Below are positions 45,401 through 51,785 of a DNA stretch of 64,000 nucleotides, piece after piece. This DNA comes from Chrysogorgia sp. JL179-B06 (Eukaryota; Cnidaria; Anthozoa; Scleralcyonacea; Chrysogorgiidae). Positions within the stretch are counted from its first letter, which is position 1, and each line of letters starts with the position of its first letter. The stretch covers positions 3,404,001 to 3,468,000 of the forward strand of contig JAYKKM010000196.1 in NCBI GenBank assembly GCA_035772405.1, written 5' to 3'. The notes under the pieces were generated by a model. It saw only the letters and a list, made by a program, of their open reading frames with translations. It searched no databases and had not been told where the DNA came from. A program made the translations under genes and the position numbers.

Positions 45401-47273
45401 CAATATCTATAGCTTCTATTTTCACCAGTTTTGTACCTACTGGTGTGTTAGGTGATAAAGATATTGCACAATCATTCTGTTTAACGATAGGCGCATTATC
45501 GTTCCAAGCTTTGATTTTAACTTTCACCATTGTCTCTGTTTCTCTGCGTATTGGGGAGCCACTGTCACCAGCACGAACAACAAGATAGGCATATTCTGGA
45601 ATACCACTGTCTCGGTCAGAATCACGTTTAACAGAAATTACTCCTGTGTAAGGATGGATTTCAAATCGATCAGAATTAGGCAACCAGTAAGATACCAAGC
45701 CATTATCACCACTATCACCGTCTTTAGCAACCACTTTATATATACTAGTATGTAGTGCAGTGTCTTCCTGAATTTCCACAAGATGATTATCTGTAGTAAA
45801 TTTAGGCACATGGTCATTAAAGTCTTCAATCTGGATATGAAGGTTTGTTGTCGTAGTAATGTCACCTGCAACAGTTAGTTCAATATTTAGTAGGTAAACC
45901 GAGGTTGTTTCAGCATCAAGAGTTCCTGCCACAATAATTTGTCCAGTGTTTGATTCCATTCTGAAGCGATTCGATGGATCTCCCTGTACAATCGAATAGG
46001 AATATCTGGAACTTGGTTTCAAATTCACTGGATTAACCTGAATTACAGTATAATTAATAGGTGCCATTTCAGATACATTCACGAAATAATTCTCTTTGGA
46101 AAAACGAATTCTGGTCGACGACAAATCCACTAAATTAACACGGTAAACTGCAGTGGAACTCTTTGGCGGGTTTCCTTTGTCAGTCGCAATGAAAGTGAGC
46201 CTTAACTTCGAGTCCTTACTTGGCTTAAATAGACGAAGGCGGAAAACTGTATTGTCCGTGCCAATTTCTTCAAGACGAAAATGTCTGTGCTCATCTCCCG
46301 AGATGATTGCAAAAGAATCAATCTTTCCATTCATTCCTACATCAAGGTCACTGACGATGATTGTTGCAGCGACTGTATTTGCTTTGTTTTTGACGTTGTC
46401 CATTTTGCTCACCGATATCAAAGGCGTATATTGGTTCACTTGGGTTACCTTTATGGTGATTTTACAGGTGTTGACATCCGACGTTTTCTGGCTTAATCTT
46501 GCGTCCCATCTCCTAGCATACGCTACCAGATTGTGCTGAGTTAAACCCACAGGCAAATGACGCTTCAAAAGCAACACACCGTTAACAGGATTCAAAGCAA
46601 AGTACTTAGACTGGCGCTTCAGCAGGAAATAAACTTTTCCGATGTTATGTTTATCTCTGTCGGCAGTATCTAGTTGCAAAATCGGTTGAAAAAGGGGGAA
46701 ATTTGACGCGATACTTGCTTTGGGATTGGTCTCCATGAAACGTGGAGGCATATTGTTAGACACTTTAACTTCGATAAGTACCTGAGTAGTATCGATTATT
46801 ATTTTAGTTTCACTGTAACGAGCGTCGACAGTAACCGAATACGACTTGCAAGATTCTTCGCTAATCATCCGCTTTGTTTTTAGCCTCAAGAAATAGAAGT
46901 TCTCGATACGTTTACCTTCGAGGCTAAACGTGCTCGTCCACGAACAATTTACGGCAGTTCGTTGGGTCCCACTTGTTAAAACGAAGTATTCGATCTTTTT
47001 GCCATTCTCTTCAACATAAAGTCCCATCTTTACAGGAGATCTGATATAAGTTCCTATACCGGCATTTTCATTGATATTAGCTCGGTAAAGCCCACCACTG
47101 GTAAATGTGTTTACCTCGTGAGCACCTTGGACTTCAAACAGCGAGACAGGATTTTCGGTGGCAATGAAGTTATATGGTCCAAAGAAAGCATGGCTTGTGG
47201 TTTCACCAAAAATACCATCTGTATTACACAATGAAAGAACGGTCCACACAAGAACCAAATAACGTGACATCAT
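20160..47273 (-). CDS. Fat-like giant protocadherin, complete, 14 exons, 4399 residues
   Basis: The exons, from the 5' end, are 47273-42770, 42537-42008, 41578-41378, 39040-38705, 38282-37435, 34895-34543, 33468-32423, 31454-30014, 28578-26714, 25292-25046, 23747-23595, 23236-23085, 22386-22122 and 21418-20160. All use GT-AG sites, every phase fits, and the total of 13,200 nt is divisible by three. The order is: signal peptide (1-23), about 34 cadherin repeats (to about 3600), a membrane-proximal region with EGF-like cysteines (about 3740-3841), one laminin G domain (about 3842-4005), two EGFs (4020-4060 and 4064-4099), a membrane span (4117-4139) and a 260-residue tail with PPPPPP, WDYSELPEMG and C-terminal ESQL. 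Thirty-four cadherins plus LamG plus EGF is the Fat/Fat-like plan. The N-terminal segment with SPVKMGLYVEE resembles vertebrate FAT1-3 more than Dachsous or CELSR. These proteins act in adhesion, actin organisation and planar polarity. Confidence 0.93.
21536..22048. mobile_element. Palindromic MITE filling the last Fat-like intron
   Basis: Arms around CCAGCCAAAATACAAATGTA (left) and TACATTTGTATTTTGGCTGG (right) pair over about 120 bp. The outer ends are AAAGGG and CCCTTT. It occupies most of the 703-bp intron between exons 13 and 14. Confidence 0.85.
22122..22386 (-). CDS. Fat-like exon 13: middle of the laminin G domain
   Basis: The exon encodes IVEGKIRVRFNYGSGEG, GQWHDVKVIRKERNVRLSLN and FLNVETDNIIVGG, typical LamG strands. 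The donor GTGTGT after GAA-G was chosen over the open continuation to 22051 because it restores phase and joins to GYFGCM in exon 14. Confidence 0.88.
22450..22660. repeat. Inverted/duplicated block with AGCTCCAAAATCGAG units
   Basis: The unit CTCCAAAATC-AGA-GC-T-AGGCCTCTCGATTTTGGAG occurs as an inverted pair and again about 90 bp on. Non-coding, in the intron between exons 12 and 13. Confidence 0.6.
22704..22812. mobile_element. Penelope-type terminal palindrome with a hammerhead-like core
   Basis: GTCTAACGTTTCGAGCGAA and its mirror TTCGCTCGAAACGTTAGAC form a hairpin, followed by ACGCTATTTCGGCAGTACAC. The same tail, diverged, occurs at about 39186-39232. The minus strand holds CTGACGA followed 13 bases later by GAAAC, the layout of a hammerhead core. 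Assignment to Penelope-like elements rests on that and on the clear element at 35445-36085. Confidence 0.5.
23085..23236 (-). CDS. Fat-like exon 12: start of the laminin G domain
   Basis: The exon encodes TMSFNGNSYIRYSLADDKAK, then LTSFSVSVRTTKPSGTILSA and DDYLILE, the first LamG strands. The acceptor is TTTTTTCTCATTAG and the donor GTATAT. Confidence 0.9.
23595..23747 (-). CDS. Fat-like exon 11: EGF-like module
   Basis: The exon is Cys-rich: CPIPGYSKCRANPCKSGLQC, then GYECICPKGKNCEKECHGDI. It is one EGF-like unit with two extra cysteines. The acceptor is GTGTTTTAAAG and the donor GTAATT; phases 1 and 1. Confidence 0.88.
23917..24065. repeat. Palindrome with TTCTTTACCACGGT arms
   Basis: CAAGAACGAGAAAGTGTTCT-TACCACGGT-TCAAAACACCT pairs imperfectly with AGGTGTTTTGAGACCGTTGT and what follows it. 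It is a MITE-like palindrome in the intron between exons 10 and 11. Confidence 0.7.
24571..24690. repeat. Palindromic MITE, GTGTGATTATCGAG ends
   Basis: GTGTGATTATCGAGTTATAA and its mirror TTATAACTTGATAATCACAC flank a core containing CGAG-AGTTAGTAAAACACTC. Related sequence lies at about 16580-16690. Confidence 0.8.
24898..25010 (+). repeat. Tandem repeat of about 32 bp
   Basis: Three units of ATCACTCAATAAGCGTCCAA-TTAAGCGTCCTT lie just downstream of exon 10 in the intron. The third has an extra half-unit. Confidence 0.9.
25046..25292 (-). CDS. Fat-like exon 10: membrane-proximal helix region and first EGF-like cysteines
   Basis: The exon encodes EFFDPSELQEALEAQLTKFQ, a helical segment seen after the last cadherin of Fat-like proteins. 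Then comes CSERRCTQGKVC and CVCPKGG with a long insertion, an atypical EGF. The acceptor is TTATTTTAAAG and the donor GTAATG. Confidence 0.85.
25985..26100. repeat. Palindrome with GGTCTTTACGG arms
   Basis: GGTCTTTACGGACAAAAAATCCTG pairs imperfectly with CAGGATAATTTTGCCGTAAAGACC. It has the same style as the palindromes at 36307-36369 and 36655-36812. Confidence 0.7.
26263..26668. mobile_element. Palindromic MITE, family A, copy 2
   Basis: Ends are GGGGGAACTGTAGTCAAAT and TTGACTGCAGTTCCC. Internal blocks are ATAACGTTTTCATTCTCGTG and TTTTATGCTTCTGGAGGCCG and their mirrors. It sits just 45 bp downstream of the exon 9 donor. Confidence 0.88.
26714..28578 (-). CDS. Fat-like exon 9: last cadherin repeats
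   Basis: The exon encodes about five to six cadherin repeats with linkers VIDINDSPPEF, VIDRNDNTPAF and IKDVNDNAPVL, plus the non-canonical VSPIMNCSF and VKYSLNPPKV, ending before the membrane-proximal region. The acceptor is TCTTTTTTATAG and the donor GTAAGA. I took the exact first base from the reading frame. Confidence 0.9.
28686..29001. mobile_element. Palindromic MITE, family B, copy 3
   Basis: Starts TTTAAAGCGCCTATCTCACG and ends AACGTGAGAAAGGCACTTTA. It contains both CATCACATCCGGTAACTTTG and a mirrored GGTATCGGATGTGATG. Most complete copy in the window. Confidence 0.88.
29425..29909 (+). repeat. 54-bp minisatellite, nine copies
   Basis: The unit starts TACATGATCGCTGGCGCAGA and contains AGCCTTG(C/T)CAACGG; nine units are almost identical. 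The C/T site runs C-C-C-C-T-C-T-C-T, so the last part alternates as a 108-bp dimer. Because 54 is a multiple of three and the unit lacks stops, long ORFs appear on both strands. It lies wholly in the intron between Fat-like exons 8 and 9. Confidence 0.97.
30014..31454 (-). CDS. Fat-like exon 8: cadherin repeats
   Basis: The exon begins with IDILDENDNQPQF and ends DGSTG. It contains linkers LRDENDNTPEF, LDDVNDSPPVF and IIDVNDNKPYC and one degenerate linker (VTSLVFQF). The acceptor is CCTTATAATAG and the donor GTTAGT. Confidence 0.92.
31503..32422. other. Intron between exons 7 and 8, possible CAGGGG element end
   Basis: CAGGGGCGGATCTAGGATTT at 31506 looks like the start of a hAT-type element, but I find no mirrored end. 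An 81-residue plus ORF at 31876-32121 has no recognised domain. The remainder is non-coding. Confidence 0.35.
32423..33468 (-). CDS. Fat-like exon 7: cadherin repeats
   Basis: Contains linkers VKDVNDNPPTF, VTDINDNAPKF and VGQTNNHAPVF and ends DKGGKSAFCNVK. The acceptor is TTGTTCTCTTTAG and the donor GTAATT. Confidence 0.92.
33526..33937. mobile_element. Palindromic MITE, family A, copy 3
   Basis: Starts AAGGGGGAATTGTGG and ends TTTTTTGACTACAGC, with mirrored ATAACGTTTTCATTCTCG blocks. It lies about 57 bp upstream of exon 7. Confidence 0.88.
34190..34505. mobile_element. Palindromic MITE, family B, copy 4 (right end lost)
   Basis: Starts TTAAAGTGCCTATCTCACGT. The right arm ends at AACGTGAGATAAAA without the GGCACTTTA tip. 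It stops about 38 bp from the donor of exon 6. Confidence 0.82.
34543..34895 (-). CDS. Fat-like exon 6: cadherin repeat
   Basis: Encodes YELKSDKSKRFGIDARTGAL, EFTLIIEASDLGEKPLRSEA and a repeat with unusual cysteines (GDACIF, SRCPNG). The acceptor ATTAAG has a poor pyrimidine tract but is the only one giving the required phase. The donor is GTAAGT. Confidence 0.8.
35445..36085 (-). mobile_element. Penelope-like retroelement end with GIY-YIG remnant and hammerhead-like core
   Basis: Inverted arms at about 35450-35620 and 35925-36080 share CCCTATTTATACCC, GATGATGACGTTAT-TATTAACAA, TTTCGACACT and AGTTACTGTCCATGACCC. Between them the minus strand at about 35895-35700 reads as the end of a GIY-YIG endonuclease (DQEYIGQTKRQFRTRLKEH, then ENSALSEHACVT and IITT-PRYRQRRCLD), interrupted by two stop codons. 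The reverse transcriptase is missing. Terminal repeats of this kind (pLTRs), GIY-YIG and hammerhead motifs together define Penelope-like elements. Confidence 0.82.
35500..35539 (-). ncRNA. Hammerhead ribozyme-like core
   Basis: The minus strand reads CTGATGA, then a perfect 6-bp stem II (GACACT with AGTGTC, 7-nt loop), GAAAC, GTTGG and GTC. This matches the CUGANGA-stem II-GAAA layout with a very short stem III and a GUC cleavage triplet, as known in Penelope-like elements. I cannot find a good stem I between the flanks, so self-cleavage by this copy is doubtful. The second arm lacks the CTGATGA half. Confidence 0.6.
36307..36369. repeat. Near-perfect hairpin of 25-26 bp arms
   Basis: GGTCCGGAAAAAAGCGTATT-GCCCTC and its mirror flank an 11-nt loop; the only difference is one extra G in the left arm. 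Located in the intron between exons 5 and 6. Confidence 0.85.
36655..36812. repeat. Palindrome with GGTCTGTACGGTAAAGTATT arms
   Basis: TTATTAACC-CGT and GGTCTGTACGGTAAAGTATT at the left return inverted as AATACTTTACCGTACAGACC at the right. The core has CAGACCTCGCTCCTTCGTCG. Confidence 0.8.
36890..37265. repeat. Dispersed repeat shared with 7278-7600, rearranged
   Basis: 37105-37260 matches 7275-7425 in the same orientation (CTCTAATATATTATGTTAA and onward). 36925-37045 matches 7435-7560 in the opposite orientation (CGATCATCGGATGCAGTGTG and AGGGGAGTTAAGTACT). The two halves therefore have different relative orientation at the two sites. Confidence 0.75.
37435..38282 (-). CDS. Fat-like exon 5: cadherin repeats
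   Basis: Contains LDYEMIHSYTFLVKVNDGGS, linkers VKNINDVAPVF, FKPVPVTALHF (no DxND) and VDDVNDCTPTF, and ends DDGKNGEIR. The acceptor is TCCTTATAG and the donor GTATGT. Confidence 0.9.
38516..38580. repeat. Double hairpin, ATCATTTATAGACCC arms
   Basis: Outer arms ATCATTTATAGACCC/GGGTCTATAAATGAT are perfect, and inside them GGGGAATTC-GTC-GAATTCCCC is a second perfect palindrome. It lies in the short intron between exons 4 and 5. Confidence 0.9.
38705..39040 (-). CDS. Fat-like exon 4: cadherin repeat
   Basis: Encodes QIFDAEKVSSCSLRVKAQDG, linker IKDLNDNAPRM, and LKYEIINPGMDSYFKLDENT up to LLTSK. Both ends are phase 0 (TTTGATTTAG and GTATGT). Confidence 0.9.
39186..39325. repeat. Penelope-type tail fragment and CGAGGTTCAACC repeats
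   Basis: GTTAGACCTCCTACACATTA-TTCAGCAGTATACCAAC matches the tail at 22763-22810. Just right, CGAGGTTCAACC/GGTTCGACCTCG units repeat in both directions. Confidence 0.6.
39736..39820 (+). repeat. Short tandem repeat GGATACCAGTATCCGG
   Basis: Three to four imperfect units of GGATACCAGTATCCGGTAAA, each itself palindromic, lie in the intron between exons 3 and 4. Confidence 0.8.
40209..41229. mobile_element. hAT-type element with 8-bp target-site duplication, interrupted
   Basis: The ends TAGTGTTGGG and CCCAACACTA are mirror images, and TTGGATGG flanks both sides (40201-40208 and 41230-41237). Subterminal regions are rich in ATATCGATA-like motifs on both sides. No transposase. A second element, 40509-41020, is inserted in it. 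Confidence 0.9.
40509..41020. mobile_element. CAGGGTTCGAATTAG element nested in the hAT element
   Basis: Ends are CAGGGTTCGAATTAG and CTAATTCGAACCCTG, flanked by TGTCA on both sides (40504-40508 and 41021-41025), a 5-bp duplication. No transposase. It must be younger than its 40209-41229 host. Confidence 0.85.
41378..41578 (-). CDS. Fat-like exon 3: partial cadherin repeat
   Basis: Encodes VVLLTHGHRPGFAKDIFSAS, YENQPINTVVESVGFDG and GFQINPFIGIITTK, the first two-thirds of a cadherin repeat. Phase 0 at both ends (ATTGTTAACAG and GTACAG). Confidence 0.88.
42008..42537 (-). CDS. Fat-like exon 2: cadherin repeats
   Basis: Encodes (A)SDLDSGINAKIRYSF, a full linker VADVNEWKPEF and a second repeat ending LSATVNVT. 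The acceptor is CTTGCTCTTAG and the donor GTTAGT. Confidence 0.92.
42770..47273 (-). CDS. Fat-like exon 1: signal peptide and about 14 cadherin repeats in one 4.5-kb exon
   Basis: The start is the first of two adjacent ATGs (47273), followed by a signal peptide (SRYLVLVWTVLSLCN). Linkers in order include VTQVNQYTPLI, IEDFNDHVPKF, IKAWNDNAPIV, VKDVNDNAPVF, VLDENDNSPII, VEDENDNYPIF, IQDENDNRPKF and IKDINDHYPVA, with several non-canonical ones between. The donor is GTTAGT, one base into a Gly/Ala codon. Confidence 0.95.
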
Positions 47274-49467
47274 TTCACCAAACAGCTGCCTAAAACAGAG
47301 AACAGCACTTTTAAAAGTACAGCTGAAACTGACAACATTTCACGCTGTGGTCCTGTTGTACGTAATTTGTATCTCAGCCAAGGTTGGAAATTTCCATGTC
47401 AGAAGTAGTCAGTGTGGCTCATCGTTTTGTGACACTATCCTTGAACCGTTCACTTGATCAACAAAACCTCATATGTGGTACCTAAATGCTAAAGCCGATT
47501 GTAATAAACCTGTCGGCATTGTCGCGTGTAAAATGAATCTCACCTAGATTAGCGTGAACCATCGCTTGTTGACCTTTGAGGCTAGCGCACCACAATTAAT
47601 TAGGCGGGCCAGCGGGTGACGACACGTTACCAATTGAGCAATTGAATAAATTATCCAAGTGAACAAACATTCCGGTTATAAAATAAACACATTTAACAGA
47701 AAAGAACGAACGGAAATACATGTGTTTTGCTTGAACAAGACTTAAGCTAATCAAACAGAGAAGATTTTGGAGGTATACAAATGCAAAACCACTTTGCATC
47801 TAGTTTATGTTACGCCACATTATCCTATAATATGACAGTCAAAGTGGTATTATGAAATGTTCGAAAATGGTTATCTATTTTACGTTTTTCTACCACTTTA
47901 CCACATAGCCTGTGATTTATGTTTTCTTTAGTGCTGATAACTGATAAGATTTCAACGCATGGATTATTCTCTTAAATTCAGATTGAATGAATCAAAGCTG
48001 TCTAGATGGCTGGTGTCTGGCTTTTGAGATGCCAAACAAATTTATTTTCCAAATTTGGCACAAAAAGGAATTCGGTACTAAACCACTTGGCCACGTACGT
48101 AAATGTTTGATTTACCAGCTGTGCAGAGAATTAAATTTCATATTAAAACTACATTTTTAACTTGAGTATAGAATTGAAGAACCCAAATATGGCCAAATAT
48201 TTCTAATTGCCATGATATAGGCTTTTACAGCGCTCGTATTAACAATGCCACTTCCAACTGATTATAGACCATAAATACTGCTGAAGGATGAAAGGTCAAT
48301 TGAAATTAACAAACTTTCCAACTTTCCAAGGATTTCCATTTTTCCATTTTCGTCAATCACGCGCCAATTTTAACCGATTTGAAATACCACAAGCTGTCCT
48401 AGTTTGGTAGTTCACCATTCTAATTCACACAATTTAATAATCTTGTTTAATACAAAAAAATATATTTCATTAGTAATTCCAACCTAGCCTCCTCCACAGG
48501 CAACTCTGTGGCTTCTTTTACCCGAGTCAAATAGCTTCCAACGCTGTTTTGGCCATTTTTGGCCGAGCCAGAGAAATGCGCCAGGCCACAGATACGGTCT
48601 ATGTATGGCCAGGCTAATTCCAACCAACCTTTATTACGCAACTCGTAAATAATTACAAAGCCAAGAAGAGGCTCTGGGAGAGAGATTGTTTGACAGTTTT
48701 ACTTAAATTTTAACCAAAATAAGTACAAAAATAATGTGATGTGTAGTCATGAGTGTTAAAATACGAATAAAAAACACTAAAGAGTGAACCGAAAGAGTGA
48801 ACAGAAGGGAGGGATAACGCTTCATTTCACTTCATGTTTCATTCTCTCCTACACATGTATTGTAATCCTAGCGACAAAAAGTGGCTCGCAGCAAGCACTC
48901 GCAGCAAGCTTACGAACACTCACAGCAAGTGTTTATTTTATGTTCAAAAATTTTAATTGCGTCGCGGATGAGAGTGTTGTAGATTGAAAACAAACTAAAG
49001 CCGTGGCCCGTGTATTAAGAGCCACTCATGATTTTGTCAAACTATAAAAGTCACGCACGCTTTCCTATGCGATATTAAATTAATAAGAAACAGTTCTAAA
49101 AGATTTGAAACGTCAGTATTTCGTTGCACATATGGCAAAATGAAATGAGGTAAAAAAGGGTATTTCGTTTGCCCACACTAGCTAACTTTATTTTGCCACT
49201 AGTAGGTAACGTTCAGGATAATTTTGAACTATCCGGCAATTTTTTATCAGTTTTATCACTTGCGCTCACAAACAAACATTGAAACAATTGTATTCCACAT
49301 CACAGCCTATATATTAATATGCATTAACACTCAAGAGCTACTGTATAGTGGACGAACCTATATTTTTCACTAGATTGTTGCATTAAAGTCACAGACCTAA
49401 ATCAAATGTCGAACCTTTTATGTAATGTAACATCGTCCCGTGTAACATATATTAGTTATTACCCTGG
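47274..49467. other. 5' flank of the Fat-like gene
   Basis: The 5' UTR and promoter should lie in the first part, but no TATA box or CpG-rich block is obvious. Upstream non-coding exons cannot be excluded. A small element lies at 48485-48616, and AGCAAGC-type short repeats at 48890-48930. No coding exon is recognised. Confidence 0.4.
48485..48616. mobile_element. Small TIR element with 9-bp target-site duplication
   Basis: Ends TAGCCT and AGGCTA are mirrored, and ATTCCAACC flanks both sides (48476-48484 and 48617-48625). A 9-bp duplication suggests a Mutator-like family, though the inverted ends are very short. The motif GCCTCCTCC-CAGGC also occurs near 16280. Confidence 0.6.
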
Positions 49468-49562
49468 TATATTCCCTGCTAGCAGAGGTCTTGGTCATTT
49501 GGTGGGTTTACGAATGGAAAACCACGAAAAGATCAAGACCTCTGCTAGCATCTAGGGAATCT
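49468..49562. repeat. Hairpin MITE with TGCTAGCAGAGGTCTTG arms
   Basis: ATTCCCTGCTAGCAGAGGTC and its mirror (with a 4-bp insertion, TAGA) flank a 40-bp core. No coding sequence. Confidence 0.8.
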
Positions 49563-49734
49563 GGTATTCGGCAATACGAGCAATCATCATGCGCCTTTAT
49601 TGAAAACGAATAATAAATTAGTGTATATTCTACATTATAAAGTCCATACCATTGACTAAACCCAGCGTTATTTTTCCTTATCAATTGTAAGATGGAAATG
49701 TGCCGTGACAGGAAACATTCCATACGCCAACAAA

Positions 49735-50035
49735 CGCCAACAGGATATGTATATACTTATTATCATCTGATATAAATTAAAGACTGAAGAAACATACAAA
49801 AGAACATTTTCGGCTACAGTTCATACTTCATTGAAGCGTCAATGCATCAGCTGCAGCTACATCAGCCTGCATGTGGTTATTAACTGTTGCTTCGTTGCCA
49901 AAAATGAAAAACTGATATTAATTAAAAACTTATATTTAGAAAGAAATCATTTCCTGAGCTAACACTAAAAAAGGCAACCTTTTCCTGCCTCTCTTTGAGT
50001 GGATTTGTCGATCGATGACCTAATTTCGTTAACAG
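49735..50035 (+). repeat. Direct duplication, copy 1
   Basis: Shares with 51424-51785 the blocks CAACAGGAT-TGT, AAGAAACATA-AAAGAACATTTT, ATACTTCATTGAAG-GTCAATG, ACTTCGTTGCCAA-A-TGAAAA, CTGATATTAATTAAA and TCATTTCCTG, and the TCTCTTTGAGTGGAT ending. Non-coding, about 2.5 kb upstream of the Fat-like start codon. Confidence 0.8.
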
Positions 50036-51423
50036 AACTTAGGGTTAAAACAGGATTATTGACTTTTAATACGCAACTTCGTACACTGACGTATTTGGGA
50101 GTTGTGATTGATCAATTTGTACCACGTGAGATTTGATAATGTCGTGACAACGCACAATTATCATCGCGTTTTCTGATCTTCGTATGCAGTGTATGGAATA
50201 TGGAACCTTCGAAATTGAATCCCGATAACACACTCATGACATGAGTGCTTTGATTAAGGAAATAGTCATCCCGTGCGAACTGTTTTAATATATTGTGTTA
50301 AACAACAGATATTTTTATCATCCCAACTGACACAAACCTATTTACACAGTCAATCGTATAATTACAAATCTATCAAAACCTATTAACACCCCGATTTTTC
50401 CTTTCAATTGTCATTCTCGTATAAGTCTGGTTTATTCCGATGAATTTTCCAAATGTTGCAATTGCTCTCGTTTTCTTTGAGCTTGAGTTGACCATAGAAA
50501 ACGTGGGCAAGTTATCTAATTGTTTTAGTATGAAATATTTTTCTACTAAATTTCTTGGCTATAAATTTCCTTGAACAAAAAAGTAATTCTAAATGAATAT
50601 ATATAGATAAATATAATTTTCGATCCCTGCCGCCATTTTCATTACACTAGCTACGTCACTAGTGAGAGGAACAGAGACCAAAACAATAAATGTAAAACTT
50701 TCTTGTATTTTAATACCAAACCACGACGTGTATATAAATAAGGTGCGTTTACACATTGCGATTAGTCGTCCCGATTTAAGGACAAGAAACTGTCAACGAA
50801 ATTATTTGTGTGCTCATAATCCTTACTTTTCATCCTATTTCTCCTTAATTACCATGCATCAGAACCTTGGAGCTTAGACGGATGGTATCTAATGCTGACC
50901 TGCACTTACAACGAGCTGTTAGCAAGTTCTTGTCATGATGACTCGCGGGAAAAGAGGTTTTAGCCTAATTATTATTCCTAATTAATAGTAATCTCCACGT
51001 CGTCGGACGTGCTTAGCGCATTTTCACGCTCTATATTTTTCAAGCGTCAAGCATAAAAAATGTCAGAAAATATACGTTGTAAATGGGCTATTTAAATGGT
51101 AACGAGTAGAGACTAGAGTGCTGCGAACTACCGAGATTTCTCGGCAGTTCACCACAAAAAATTATATCCGGGCTAAGTTGTGTCACGAAAATGTTTTATT
51201 GACCCAAAGGGATTATTTGAATTAACTTTATGCTCTTCCTACATCCAAACTAAGCCAGTTCTGCTTTGAAATATCATGTTAGGTGTTTATAGTAGCCGTG
51301 ATAAGAACTTCTAACGGGGCTAGCCCCGCGTCTCATTATAAACTGTTTAGAATACCGTCGCCGTCTTGACTTTAGAAGAGTAAACTCTCTAGAGTAATGA
51401 TTTAATTTAATTTGCTGTTATAC
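50036..51423. other. Non-coding stretch between the duplicated blocks
   Basis: No exon recognised. A diverged transposon end like that at 1-560 (GCGTTTACACATTGCGATTAG) lies at 50745-50780. A TCTCGGCAGTTCAC motif at 51138-51153 matches the element at 54985-55195. Confidence 0.5.
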
Positions 51424-51785
51424 ACCAACAGGATGTGTAAAATACAATCGTTATAAGGAAAGAATATGAAAATTATCCGTTGTTATACTGTAGTTGTTGC
51501 CGTTTAACTTCACAAAAACTGAAGAAAGTAAGAAACATATACAGAAAAGAACATTTTTGGCTAGATTCATACAGTACTTCATTGAAGTGTCAATGTATGG
51601 CAGCTTCGTGACTATATGGTCGAAGCTATCCGAAATAATTACTTCGTTGCCAAGAGTGAAAATCTGATATTAATTAAAGGGCTATTTTCAGGAAAAAAAT
51701 CATTTCCTGTGTTAACACTAAAATATAACCTTTTCCTCTCTCTCTCTTTGAGTGGATCTATCCGATAATCTAATTTCGACATTTC
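51424..51785 (+). repeat. Direct duplication, copy 2
   Basis: Second copy of the block at 49735-50035, same orientation, with small insertions and about 15-25 percent divergence by eye. Confidence 0.8.
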
